A DNA stretch of 64,000 nucleotides from an uncultured Halomonas sp. Lineage in GTDB: Bacteria; Pseudomonadota; Gammaproteobacteria; Pseudomonadales; Halomonadaceae. The stretch covers positions 1 through 64,000 of the forward strand of contig NZ_CANLFS010000019.1 in the NCBI RefSeq assembly GCF_947490095.1. The letters run 5' to 3'. The notes below the pieces were generated by a model, which ran no database searches, was not told the DNA's origin, and was given only the letters and a program-made list of their open reading frames with translations. Positions 29,045 to 38,059 of the stretch are shown here, one piece after another (position 1 is the first letter of the stretch; every line of letters starts with the position of its first letter). A program made the position numbers and the translations under genes.

Positions 29045-32000
29045 ATGGCACGCCCTTTTCATTTTCGCCTCCCCGCATGGCTGTGGCTCATCGCCCTCAT
29101 CGGCATTCTGGTATCACTGATCACCGCCCAGCAGGCGCGTCGCGACGCCGAGACCGCGGCGATACAGCGGCTGGCCTTCAGCGCCGACCAGATCACCCAG
29201 CGAGTCGAGGAGCGCCTCGCGGCCTATGCACTGGTTCTGCATGGTGCCTCCGCATTGTTCGACGCCTCGGAGGCGGTAGACCGCGGCGAGTGGCAAGCCT
29301 TCGTCGAACGCCTGCAGGCCTCGGCGCTGCTGGGCAATATTGAAGGCGTCGGCTTCGCTCGTCATTTAGCGACCAACGCGCACCGGAAGACAATCCTCAC
29401 CGAAGGCCTGGCCAACTACGTCATCACCCCCGCCGGGGAGCGCGAGACCTATGGCCCGGTGCACTACATCGAGCCCCTCAGCGGCCGCAATCGGCACGCC
29501 CTGGGCTACGACATGTTCGCCGAGCCCACGCGGCGCGCCGCCATGGAGCGGGCCCGCGACACCGGCAAGGCAGCCCTGAGCGGTCGCGTCGAACTGATCA
29601 CCGAACAGGATGCCCCCCAACCCGCCACTCTGTTGTATCTGCCTGTCTATCACCGCGGGATGCCGAGAGCGAGCATCGCCGAACGGCGAGACGCCCTGCT
29701 TGGCTGGGTCTACATGCCCTACCGCATGTACGACCTGATGGATGGCATCCTGGGGGGCCACGGCTGGAGCGACGGCCGATCACTGGCGCTGAGCCTGCAT
29801 GCCATCGCGGGCAACGGCCAGGAGGAACTTCTTTACCAGAGCACTCGGGCTCCCGTGCCCGCGTCATCCCTCACCCTGGCTCGTGATATCGAGGTGGCCG
29901 GCCAGACCTGGCGGCTGACCTTCCAGCATCCCCAACCCGATGCCGCGGTTGACCTCACCGCCGCTGGATGGCGCCTGGTCGGAGGCCTGGCGCTGACCTT
30001 CCTGTTCTGCGCCCTGATTGCCTCGCTGCTGAGCACCCGGAATCGTGCCCTGCATATGTCGCAAGACCTGACCCGAACCCTACGCCAGCGCGAGACGCAG
30101 CTCGAGCGGGCCGTCTCGCGGCTGCGGACCATTGCCGGACGAATCCCCGGCGTGGTCTATGAATACCGCATCGAGCCCGGCGGGCGCTCGTTCTTTCCCT
30201 ACGCCAGCGTAGGCATGCAACGGATTTATGGCGTGACGCCGGAACAGGTACGCGAGGATGCCACCCCGGTGTTTTCCACCATTCACCCCGACGACCGCGA
30301 CGCCGTGATGGTCTCCATCGCTCGTTCGGGTGAGACCCTGACTCCCTGGCGCCAGGAGTACCGGATATGGTTACCGAGTGGGCGGGTACAATGGGTATTC
30401 GGTGACGCCCTGCCCCATGCCGAGGCCGATGGCGCCATCTCCTGGTATGGCGTGATCACCGATATCACCGAGCGCAAGCAGACGGAGGCCGCCCTTCACG
30501 CCGCCCACCTCGAGACCCAGCGTTTGCGTGAGGCGCTCGACCACGTCGCTTCCTATATTTACATGAAGGACAAGAACTACCGCTATACCTATGCCAATCG
30601 CACTACCCTGGCGCTGTTGGACTGTGATGCCGACACACTGATAGGCAGCGAGGATGCCCGCTTCTTCGACGCCGGCACGACGGCACGACTCCACGCCCTG
30701 GACCGCCGAGTCCTGGCCGGCGAGCAGACCACCGAGGAGGTGATCACCCGCGATGCCGAAGGCAATCGCCATGTCTACCTGGAGATCAAGACGCCGATCC
30801 GTGACGGCGAGGCAATCGTCGGTCTGTTGGGCATCTCCAGCGACATCACTCTGATCAAGGAACACGAGCGCCAGCTGGAGTATTTGGCCCATTATGACGC
30901 CCTCACCGGCCTGCCCAATCGAGTGCTGCTCGCCGACCGTCTGGGCCAAGCCATGGCCCACGAGCAGCGCCTGGGGCGGCGCCTGGCCGTAGTCTACCTG
31001 GATCTCGACGGCTTCAAGACCATCAACGACCGCTTCGGCCACGCCGCCGGGGATCATTTGCTGGTGACCCTGGCGAAACGGCTTCGAGAGGTGATGCGTG
31101 AGGGCGATACCCTGTCCCGCCTGGGTGGCGATGAATTCGTCGCTGTGCTGATCGACCTGGCCGACACCCAGCTGGCCACGCCACTGCTGCTACGCCTGCT
31201 CGAGGCCACCGCCCAGCCAGTATGGTATGAAGGCCAGCGCCTCAAGGTCAGCGCCAGCATTGGGGTAACTTTTTATCCCCAGTCCGAAGGCGTCGAGGCC
31301 GACCAGCTACTACGCCAGGCCGACCAGGCCATGTATCAGGCCAAACTGGCCGGCAAGGGGCGCTATCACCTCTTCGACCCCGAACATGACCGCTCGGTAC
31401 GCAGCCACCACGAAAGCCTGGAACGCCTGCAGCAAGCACTGGAGCAGGAGGAGTTCGTGCTCCATTATCAGCCCAAGGTCAATATGCGCTCGGGCGAGGT
31501 GGTCGGGGTCGAGGCACTGGTTCGCTGGTCCCACCCCGAGCACGGCCTGCTGGCTCCGAGCCGGTTTCTTCCCATCATCGAGGAACATGCCCTGACCGAA
31601 GCACTGGGGGAGTGGGTAATCCGTCACGCCCTCGCCCAGGTTGCCGCCTGGCGACGCGCGGGCCTGGACCTGCCGGTGAGCGTCAACATGGCGGCCCGCC
31701 ACCTGCGCCAGCGCGAGCTTCCCACGCGGCTGGCGGAGCTACTCGCCGAGCAGCCCGGTCTGCCCGCCAGTAGGCTGGAGTTGGAGATCCTCGAAACCAG
31801 TGCCTTGAGCGATCTCACTCTGATCACCGAACGGCTTGAAGCGTGTCAACGCCTCGGTGTACGCGTTTCGCTGGATGATTTCGGTACCGGCTACTCCTCG
31901 CTGACCTACCTCAAGTGGCTACCCGCCGGTACCGTCAAGATCGACCAGAGCTTCATACGCGACCTTCTCGACACTCCCGAAGACCTCAAGATACTCATCG

Positions 32001-32542
32001 GCGTGCTGGGACTCGCCGAGGCCTTCGAGCGCCGGGTAATCGCCGAAGGCGTCGAGTCCCTCGAGCATGGTCAACTGTTGCTGCGTCTGGGGTGTGAGCT
32101 GGGCCAGGGCTTCGGCATTGCCTATCCGATGCCCGCCGAGGCGATTCCCGGATGGTGCGCCGAATGGCGCCCGCCAACTCAGTGGGCCACACAGACAACA
32201 TTGCCCACGAACCGGTTGCCGCTACTGAGTGGCGGCATCGAGCATCGCGCCTGGTGTCACCAGCTGCATCACGACCTGGATAGCGACACCCGGTCGACCT
32301 CTACCCCGCTAGCCAACCCAAGCTGTTACTTCTGTGATTGGCTGGCCCGGGACCATGGACAGGAATTTCCCGACCTGGGCCGCCTGGTCACGCTGCATCG
32401 AGAAACACATCGTCTCGTGGCGACCCTGGTCGGACCCGATATCGAGAGCGACATCGACAGAGACACTCCCGAACATCATCGGATCCTCGATAGCGCCTGC
32501 GCGGAAGTGCTGGCAGAGATCGACCGCCTCCTCACGCGATAA
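29045..32542 (+). CDS. membrane sensor with CHASE-like, PAS, GGDEF and EAL domains and a C-terminal zinc-binding CZB domain
   Basis: A 1165-aa cyclic-di-GMP enzyme. Order: TM1 (11-28, LWLIALIGILVSLITAQ); a periplasmic CHASE-like domain (about 45-300, with VGFARHL and Y-G-P-V-H-Y-I-E-P); TM2 (about 312-334); a PAS domain ending DITERKQTE; a second PAS ending SSDITLIKE; GGDEF at residues 694-698 with the RxxD inhibitory site (REGD) five residues upstream; EAL with E823-A-L, DDFGTGYSSL and IAEGVES intact. The last 100 residues contain His1067, Trp1070, Cys1094, Trp1099 and His1118-x3-His1122, the spacing of a chemoreceptor zinc-binding domain. Both catalytic motifs are complete, so it may both make and break c-di-GMP. 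It stands alone between tesB and a convergent gene. Confidence 0.92.
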   Translation: MARPFHFRLPAWLWLIALIGILVSLITAQQARRDAETAAIQRLAFSADQITQRVEERLAAYALVLHGASALFDASEAVDRGEWQAFVERLQASALLGNIEGVGFARHLATNAHRKTILTEGLANYVITPAGERETYGPVHYIEPLSGRNRHALGYDMFAEPTRRAAMERARDTGKAALSGRVELITEQDAPQPATLLYLPVYHRGMPRASIAERRDALLGWVYMPYRMYDLMDGILGGHGWSDGRSLALSLHAIAGNGQEELLYQSTRAPVPASSLTLARDIEVAGQTWRLTFQHPQPDAAVDLTAAGWRLVGGLALTFLFCALIASLLSTRNRALHMSQDLTRTLRQRETQLERAVSRLRTIAGRIPGVVYEYRIEPGGRSFFPYASVGMQRIYGVTPEQVREDATPVFSTIHPDDRDAVMVSIARSGETLTPWRQEYRIWLPSGRVQWVFGDALPHAEADGAISWYGVITDITERKQTEAALHAAHLETQRLREALDHVASYIYMKDKNYRYTYANRTTLALLDCDADTLIGSEDARFFDAGTTARLHALDRRVLAGEQTTEEVITRDAEGNRHVYLEIKTPIRDGEAIVGLLGISSDITLIKEHERQLEYLAHYDALTGLPNRVLLADRLGQAMAHEQRLGRRLAVVYLDLDGFKTINDRFGHAAGDHLLVTLAKRLREVMREGDTLSRLGGDEFVAVLIDLADTQLATPLLLRLLEATAQPVWYEGQRLKVSASIGVTFYPQSEGVEADQLLRQADQAMYQAKLAGKGRYHLFDPEHDRSVRSHHESLERLQQALEQEEFVLHYQPKVNMRSGEVVGVEALVRWSHPEHGLLAPSRFLPIIEEHALTEALGEWVIRHALAQVAAWRRAGLDLPVSVNMAARHLRQRELPTRLAELLAEQPGLPASRLELEILETSALSDLTLITERLEACQRLGVRVSLDDFGTGYSSLTYLKWLPAGTVKIDQSFIRDLLDTPEDLKILIGVLGLAEAFERRVIAEGVESLEHGQLLLRLGCELGQGFGIAYPMPAEAIPGWCAEWRPPTQWATQTTLPTNRLPLLSGGIEHRAWCHQLHHDLDSDTRSTSTPLANPSCYFCDWLARDHGQEFPDLGRLVTLHRETHRLVATLVGPDIESDIDRDTPEHHRILDSACAEVLAEIDRLLTR

Positions 32543-32600
32543 CAAGACCCCGTCGATTTCTTATCCTTAGCTGTTACCGCCTGGGCAACAGGGTTTTCAA

Positions 32601-33053
32601 TCAGTAAAGGTGCACCGCCTCGAAGCTAGCCAGGGCCTCGCCCTCGGCATCGAGGAGGGTCAGGGACTCGCCCTCGACCCGCCAGGCATCGACGCTGCCG
32701 AGAGCCTCGAGGAAGACACGTTCGAGCGTCATCACCTCACCGGGGCAGGCCATCATGGTGGTGGCCACCCGGTCGAAACTCAGCCGGTCGCCCTCATGCT
32801 CGAACTGCCCCATCATGCGGTTGCACCCGGTGGAGCCGGCCAGGCGGCTGTCTTCGGTGTGCAGCACCAGATGCGCCTCACGCGCCTCATCGATGGCCAC
32901 CGCCTCGCGGTCGCCCACCCTTTCCAGTTTCCAGTAGGTGTTCTCCAGTGACTCGTCGCCGGGGCCTTCGGCCGGGGCGTCGAAGGCCCCGGCACAGCCG
33001 GCCAGCGTCATGGCGCCCAACAGCAGGGCGGGTAGAGAAAGCTTGTGGATCAT
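32601..33053 (-). CDS. META/HslJ-domain lipoprotein
   Basis: A 150-aa lipoprotein with signal and lipobox LAGC (Cys20) and one META domain (ENTYWKLERVGDREAVA, then GSTGCNRMMGQFEHEGDRLSF and ATTMMACP). This is the HslJ-type layout; HslJ is linked to heat-inducible novobiocin resistance, and the domain's biochemical role is not settled. Two conserved cysteines (in GSTGCN and MACPG) probably form a disulfide. The ATG at 33053 gives a proper signal peptide; the frame continues upstream through a repeat tract (Cys-Met-Gly-Cys units) that is not credible protein. It converges on the c-di-GMP gene. Confidence 0.88.
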   Translation of the reverse strand: MIHKLSLPALLLGAMTLAGCAGAFDAPAEGPGDESLENTYWKLERVGDREAVAIDEAREAHLVLHTEDSRLAGSTGCNRMMGQFEHEGDRLSFDRVATTMMACPGEVMTLERVFLEALGSVDAWRVEGESLTLLDAEGEALASFEAVHLY

Positions 33054-33113
33054 GGTGATCACTCCATTGCCATTTTCGATGGTCCTATGAGATACCCCCG
33101 AGCCATAAAGTTC

Positions 33114-33200
33114 CACCCCTATGCAGCACACCCCTATGCAGCACACCCTACGCCGCCATCCCATACAACATCCCATACAACACCCCATACAACATCCCCC
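33114..33200. repeat. two adjacent tandem repeats (15 bp and 12 bp)
   Basis: Two perfect 15-bp copies of CACCCCTATGCAGCA (33114-33143, plus a partial third) are followed by copies of CATCCCATACAA (12 bp) at 33157-33168, 33169-33180 and 33181-33192 (one mismatch), plus a fragment. They occupy the gap upstream of the META lipoprotein gene and downstream of the M24 gene. The two motifs share CCC-TA core sequence. Confidence 0.93.
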
Positions 33201-33289
33201 CACAGCGCCCGGTATCCTCGACGCGCTCGTTCAAGATTCCAGATGCCAGGCCGCAAACATGACCACCACCGACCCGGGGCGATTGCCTA

Positions 33290-34480
33290 TCAGGCGAGTG
33301 TCTCCTTCAGCCGCCAGTCGTTATCGGTGATGGCCCGGGCTCCTTTTGGGGTAACGCACACCGTATCGCTGATTCCCACGCCCCACTCCCCCGGGCGACG
33401 CAGGCAGAGCGGCAGATGGAAGACCATGTCGGTGGCGAACTCGCGCTGCTGTCCGCGGGCGATATAGCCGGTACCCTCGACCCAGCTCGGCGGAAACTGG
33501 GCGCCCACGGCATAGCCGAACACTCCCGAGAAAAACAGCCGGTCGGCGTAAGGGGCGAAGACCGCCTCGGCGGCCCTGGCGGCATCATCGAAGGTATGTC
33601 CCGGGCGCATCTCGGCGACCAACGCCTCGAAGAGCGCACGACACAGGTCGCGCAGCGCCTGCATCTCGGCACTGGCCCTGCCGGCCACGGCGGTGCGCAT
33701 CATGGGGGCGGTATAGCGCTGGAAGGCCGAGCCAAACTCCAGGAACACCGGGGCATCCCGTTCGACCACGTTACGCTTGTGGTTGACGTGGATGACGCTG
33801 ATGCGCCGGCCACTGGTGACGATGGGCTGCAGGCTCATGAACTCGCTGCCGGCCGCCAGCAGCGCTCGACTGCCTTCCGCCGCGATGTCACTGTCGGTCA
33901 CGCCCGGCGCAATCACCGCCTCGGCGGCGGCCAGGCCCGCCGCGGTGATCCGTGCACTCTCGCCCAGGCAATCGAGCTCCGCCGGCGTCTTGATGATGCG
34001 GATGGCGTCGACCAGCGTGCCGCCATCATCGCGAAAGCGCTCGCTTCCCAGGCGCGCCTGCAGTTCGCGAATCACGCCCAGGCGCAGCCCGGCGCCATAG
34101 AGGTCCAGGCCGATGGCACGATAGGCCGTCAGGGTCTCGGCGAGCGGCTCGATGACCTCGCCGATGCCCTCCCAGCGATACCCCAGGATTTCGTCCACCA
34201 CGGCAGTCACCACCGCCGGACCGGTCTCGATGGAGGGCACCTGCAGCACCAGCCGCTCGGCGCTGACCACCAGGGCGGTGTGCACCGAGACCTCGAAGGT
34301 ATGGTAGCCGGTGAGATAGAAGATATCCGCCGGGTCGGTGAGCAGCAGGGCATCGAGCCCGGCCGGTCGCATGGCACCGCGTACCCGGACCAGGCGGGCG
34401 GCGAATTCCGTGCGGGGAAACGGCAACTCGCTGACGCCCAGGGTGCTTGCCAGGGCATGGCGATAGGCGTGATGGTCCAT
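33290..34480 (-). CDS. M24-fold hydrolase of the creatinase/ectoine-hydrolase type, metal ligands absent
   Basis: A 396-aa two-domain protein: an N-terminal creatinase-N domain (LVRVRGAMRPAGLDALLLTDPADIFYLTGY) and a C-terminal pita-bread M24 domain. The five metal ligands of aminopeptidase P-type enzymes are not there: the usual Asp-x-Gly becomes LEFGSAF, the second Asp is replaced in RYTAPMMRT, the His motif reads GYAVGAQFPPSW, and the Glu positions read FHLPL and GVGISDTV. This resembles metal-independent creatinases and ectoine hydrolase (DoeA) of halophiles. The substrate is unknown, and the adjacent DoeB/DoeX genes expected for ectoine breakdown are missing. The start follows GGAGG. Confidence 0.82.
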   Translation of the reverse strand: MDHHAYRHALASTLGVSELPFPRTEFAARLVRVRGAMRPAGLDALLLTDPADIFYLTGYHTFEVSVHTALVVSAERLVLQVPSIETGPAVVTAVVDEILGYRWEGIGEVIEPLAETLTAYRAIGLDLYGAGLRLGVIRELQARLGSERFRDDGGTLVDAIRIIKTPAELDCLGESARITAAGLAAAEAVIAPGVTDSDIAAEGSRALLAAGSEFMSLQPIVTSGRRISVIHVNHKRNVVERDAPVFLEFGSAFQRYTAPMMRTAVAGRASAEMQALRDLCRALFEALVAEMRPGHTFDDAARAAEAVFAPYADRLFFSGVFGYAVGAQFPPSWVEGTGYIARGQQREFATDMVFHLPLCLRRPGEWGVGISDTVCVTPKGARAITDNDWRLKETLA

Positions 34481-34615
34481 GGGGCCTCCGAAATCGGATG
34501 ATGATTCCCGGAGTGTAGTCAGGTCCTGGAGCATGCAGGACGCAAAATAGCCCTGTTCCCGTCCCCTCGGGTCTCGTAGAATCCTGGCCTATGTTGAACT
34601 CGACAGGATAACGAT

Positions 34616-35341
34616 ATGGGCAGGGCCTTCCAGAACCGCAAGGAATCCATGGCCAAGACGGCCGACGCCAAGACCAAGGTCTACAGCAAGTACGGCCGTG
34701 AGATCTATGTGTGTGCCAAGCAGGGCGGCACCGACCCCGGCGGCAACCTCAGCCTGCGCGGCCTGATCGAGCGCGCCAAGAAGGATCAGGTGCCCTCCCA
34801 CGTCATCGACAAGGCGCTGGACAAGGCCAGCGGCGTGGGCGGTGAAGACTTCTCTCCGGCACGCTACGAGGGCTTTGGGCCGGGCAACTGCATGGTCATC
34901 GTCGACTGCCTGACCGACAACCCCAACCGCACCTTCGGCGAGGTTCGCACCTGCTTCAACAAGACCAAGTGCAAGCTCGGCACCCCGGGCAGCGTCAGTC
35001 ACATGTTCGACCACTGCGCCATCCTGGCCTTCCCGGGCAGCGATGAGGAGGCGGTACTCGAGGCCCTGGTGGAGGCCGACGTCGACGTGGCCGACATCGA
35101 GAACGAGGCGGGACAGATCACCGTCTTCGCCCCTCATACCGAGTACGCCAAGAGCAAGCAGGCGCTGCTCGACGCCTTCGGCGAGCTCGATTTCGCGATC
35201 GACGAGATCCAGTTCGTGCCCCAGACCACCACCCCGCTGGAGGGTGACGATGTGGCCACGTTCAACAAGCTGGTCGACGCCCTCAACGACTGCGACGACG
35301 TGCAGAACGTCTTCCATAGCGCCGAACTCCCCGAAGAGTGA
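34616..35341 (+). CDS. yeeN: YebC/PmpR-family protein, YeeN type
   Basis: A 241-aa cytoplasmic protein of the YebC/TACO1 family, first described as DNA-binding regulators and also implicated in translation of proline-rich stretches. The N-terminus [16 protein letters not shown] is that of the YeeN subgroup rather than canonical YebC, and the conserved [20 protein letters not shown] and SVSHMFDH motifs are present. A standard YebC next to ruvC is expected elsewhere in the genome. It converges on the RIO kinase gene with an 11-bp gap. Confidence 0.9.
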   Translation: MGRAFQNRKESMAKTADAKTKVYSKYGREIYVCAKQGGTDPGGNLSLRGLIERAKKDQVPSHVIDKALDKASGVGGEDFSPARYEGFGPGNCMVIVDCLTDNPNRTFGEVRTCFNKTKCKLGTPGSVSHMFDHCAILAFPGSDEEAVLEALVEADVDVADIENEAGQITVFAPHTEYAKSKQALLDAFGELDFAIDEIQFVPQTTTPLEGDDVATFNKLVDALNDCDDVQNVFHSAELPEE

Positions 35342-35352
35342 AACGGCGGGTC

Positions 35353-36255
35353 TCAGCGCTTGCGCTGGGACTCGTGCCACTCCGCGGCGGCTTCCTCCAC
35401 GCCGGGCTCGTCACTAGGGTTGAGTGTCGCCTGGCGCTGGGCCTCCTCCTCGCGAACATCGTCGATCACCGTCATCAGCTCATCGACGTCGACGGGGGCG
35501 GTATCCTGTACAAAGCGCCCGGCCAGCTGGCTCTCCGGATGAAGCTCTCCCGCCTCGAACAACGCCCAGATCTCCTTGCCGTAATCCGTGGCCAGCAGCT
35601 CCGGTGCGAAGCGACCGAAGTAGCGGCGCATATTGTCCACGTCGCGCTCGAACATCCACTCGGCGCTGTTGTTGCCGGCGGCATCCACCGCCTGAGGCAG
35701 ATCGATGATCACCGGCCCGTCGGCGGCCAGCAACACGTTGAACTCGGACAGGTCGCCATGCACCAGTCCGGCACACAGCATTTTCACCACGTCCCGGATG
35801 ATCTTGGCGTAGTACTCGCGGGCCTCGTCGGCGCTCAGGGTCACATCGTCCAGGCGCGGCGCGGTCAGGCCCTCACCGTCACCGATCATTTCCATCAACA
35901 GCACGCCGTCGATAAAGCCGTAGGGCTTGGGGACTCGCACTTCCGCCGCGGCCAGCCGGTAAAGCGCATCGACCTCGGCGTTGAGCCAGGCCTGTTCCTG
36001 CTCTTTCTGGCCGTAGCGAGTCTTCTTGGCCATGGCCCGTGAGCGGCGACTGTTGCGTCCGCGGCGGCCTTCCTGATACTGCACGGCCTGCTTGAAGCTG
36101 CGCTGTTTCGCCTCCTTGAAGACCTTGGCGCAGCGCCGCTCTCCGTGGGAACGCACCACATAGACCTGGGCCTCCTTGCCGCTCATCAGCTGGCTCTCGA
36201 CCGCATCGATCAGGCCATCATCGACCAACGGCTGCAGGCGCTTGGGTATTTTCAT
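35353..36255 (-). CDS. RIO-type serine/threonine protein kinase
   Basis: A 300-aa atypical kinase of the RIO1 group found in Pseudomonas and relatives. The ATP-binding segment is SGKEAQVYVV with the catalytic Lys in RRCAKVFKE; the catalytic loop is VHGDLSEFNVLL and the metal-binding loop VIIDLPQAV. The C-terminal tail is acidic and rich in Glu and Ala. Bacterial RIO kinases lack defined substrates; roles in ribosome maturation are suggested by archaeal and eukaryotic homologues. The start MKIPKRLQPLVDDGLI is the family N-terminus. It lies 60 bp downstream of... the dbpA promoter side, on the same strand as dbpA, which ends at its 3' flank in the order dbpA then kinase. Confidence 0.85.
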   Translation of the reverse strand: MKIPKRLQPLVDDGLIDAVESQLMSGKEAQVYVVRSHGERRCAKVFKEAKQRSFKQAVQYQEGRRGRNSRRSRAMAKKTRYGQKEQEQAWLNAEVDALYRLAAAEVRVPKPYGFIDGVLLMEMIGDGEGLTAPRLDDVTLSADEAREYYAKIIRDVVKMLCAGLVHGDLSEFNVLLAADGPVIIDLPQAVDAAGNNSAEWMFERDVDNMRRYFGRFAPELLATDYGKEIWALFEAGELHPESQLAGRFVQDTAPVDVDELMTVIDDVREEEAQRQATLNPSDEPGVEEAAAEWHESQRKR

Positions 36256-36315
36256 CTTTTCTTCCTGATATTGCTGAATCGAGCTACCGAACCGGACTCT
36301 CAAGCCGAGCCGCCA

Positions 36316-37809
36316 TCAGCGACTGATGCGCCGGGCACGAAAGCTGCGCCCCTTGATCCTGCCATTGGCCAGTTGCTCGAGGGCCTTGTCGGCCGCCTCG
36401 CGCCGCACCGCGATGTAGGCACTGTTGGCCAGCACCTTGATCTTGCCCACCTGCTCGCCGGTCAGTCCCCCCTCGCCGGTGAGGGCCCCGAGGATATCCC
36501 CGGGGCGTACCTTCTGCTTCTTGCCGCCGCCGATCTGCAGCGTTGTCATGGGCGGTACCAAGGGCTCGCGAGCGAGCACCGAACGCGGCGGCAAGCTGGC
36601 CTCCTCGAGGGGCTCACCGAGAAAGTCGGTGAGACGCTCCAGTCGGTACCCCTCATCCTGGCCGACCAGGGTGCAGGCGATGCCCGCACTGCCGGCCCGG
36701 CCCGTGCGCCCCACACGATGCACATGCACCTCCAGGTCCCGGGCGATGCGGTAGTTGAACACCGCATCCAGCTCGGCGATATCCAGCCCGCGGGCCGCCA
36801 CGTCGGTGGCCACCAGGATCGAGGCGCTGCGATTGGCGAACAGCACCAGCAGCCGGTCGCGGTCGGGCTGCTCCAGATCGCCGTGCAATGCCAGCGCCCC
36901 GAAGCCCGCTGCGTCAAGCGCCTGGGCCACCTCGTCGGTCTCACGCTTGGTATTGCAGAACACCACGCTCGAGACCGGGCGGAAGTGCAGCAGCAGCCGG
37001 CACAGCCCTTCCAGACGCGCCTCATCGCCGTCGGCGACCCGATAGACACGCTCATGGATGCTGCTGGCATCATGGGTCTCGGCAATCTCTACCCTCAGCG
37101 GCTCATGCATCATCGCCTCGGCCACCGGCCGCACGCTGTCGGAGAATGTCGCGCTGAACAGCAGCGTCTGACGACGGGCCGGAGTGTCGGCGACGATCGC
37201 CTCCAGGCTCGCCTGAAAGCCCATGTCGAGCATGCGGTCGGCTTCGTCCAGCACCAGGGTCTCGAGTCCGTCCAGCCTGAGCGAGCCCTTGCGCAGGTGC
37301 TCCTCCACCCGGCCCGGGGTCCCCACCACGATATGCGCGCCATGTTCCAGAGACGCGAGTTGCGGGCCGAAGGGCGCCCCGCCACACAGGGTCAACACCT
37401 TGACGTTGGGCAGGCTGCGGGCCAGCCGGCGCAGCTCCCCGGCCACCTGGTCGGCCAGCTCCCGGGTCGGGCAGAGCACCAGCCCCTGTACCCGGAAGCT
37501 CGCAAGCGTCAACCGCGAGAGTAGCCCCAGACCGAAGGCAGCGGTCTTGCCGGAGCCGGTCTTCGCCTGGGCCATCACATCGCGGCCGGCCAGAATCGGC
37601 GGCAGACTCGCGGCCTGGACCGGCGTCATGGTGGAGAAGCCCAGCGAGGCGAGGTTGTCGAGCAGCGCCGGAGCCAGCGGCAGCGCGGCGAAGGAGGCGT
37701 CGGAAGGAGTGTCAGACAAGGGAATATCCTGCAGAAAGGGGGCCGCCGGGAACAGCGGGCGCGCCGGGGCGTCAACGAGCGACGGCGCAGGCCGAACGGC
37801 TGGCGTCAT
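36316..37809 (-). CDS. dbpA: ATP-dependent 23S rRNA helicase DbpA
   Basis: DEAD-box helicase acting on hairpin 92 of 23S rRNA during 50S assembly. The 497 aa contain AQAKTGSGKTAAF (motif I), VLDEADRMLDMGF (motif II), SATFS (motif III), HRVGRTGRAG (motif VI), and the C-terminal DbpA RNA-binding domain (QKVRPGDILGALTGEGGL ... VGKIKVLANSAYIAV). About 40 Pro/Ala-rich residues precede the helicase core, so the true start could lie downstream of MTPAVRP. It is transcribed toward the RIO kinase gene, 60 bp away, and could share a transcript with it; both concern ribosomes or RNA. The 250-bp gap upstream (37810-38059) shows nothing recognisable. Confidence 0.93.
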   Translation of the reverse strand: MTPAVRPAPSLVDAPARPLFPAAPFLQDIPLSDTPSDASFAALPLAPALLDNLASLGFSTMTPVQAASLPPILAGRDVMAQAKTGSGKTAAFGLGLLSRLTLASFRVQGLVLCPTRELADQVAGELRRLARSLPNVKVLTLCGGAPFGPQLASLEHGAHIVVGTPGRVEEHLRKGSLRLDGLETLVLDEADRMLDMGFQASLEAIVADTPARRQTLLFSATFSDSVRPVAEAMMHEPLRVEIAETHDASSIHERVYRVADGDEARLEGLCRLLLHFRPVSSVVFCNTKRETDEVAQALDAAGFGALALHGDLEQPDRDRLLVLFANRSASILVATDVAARGLDIAELDAVFNYRIARDLEVHVHRVGRTGRAGSAGIACTLVGQDEGYRLERLTDFLGEPLEEASLPPRSVLAREPLVPPMTTLQIGGGKKQKVRPGDILGALTGEGGLTGEQVGKIKVLANSAYIAVRREAADKALEQLANGRIKGRSFRARRISR

Positions 37810-38059
37810 AAGAGCGGGGTTGGATGGCCTGCAGGATACCAGAAAGACCGCCCCGGTACCGCTTACCCTCCCTGCTTGACGCTGCCGGCACACGAGCCGC
37901 CGCCGACACCTTGGCCCTGCACAACGGCAGTCTCCGACCACGGCGAGCTATCGAACATGCACTCCATGCTGCCCGCCTGCGCCAAGGGGCCAGCAGCATA
38001 GTCCAGCCACGCGCCTGCCGACGATGCCACAGTGAATCAGGGCATTGTATCGCCCGGGA

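Noticed and set aside
29045..32542. Degenerate GGDEF or EAL domain
   Set aside because: The GGDEF, RxxD, EAL, DDFGTGYSSL and IAEGVE motifs are all intact, so neither domain can be called inactive from sequence.
33054..33203. N-terminal extension of the META lipoprotein with Cys-Met-Gly repeats
   Set aside because: It is translated tandem repeat and would bury the lipoprotein signal peptide 50 residues inside the protein.
33290..34480. Naming the M24 protein as ectoine hydrolase DoeA
   Set aside because: Motifs are compatible, but no ectoine-degradation neighbours are present and the family contains several substrate classes.
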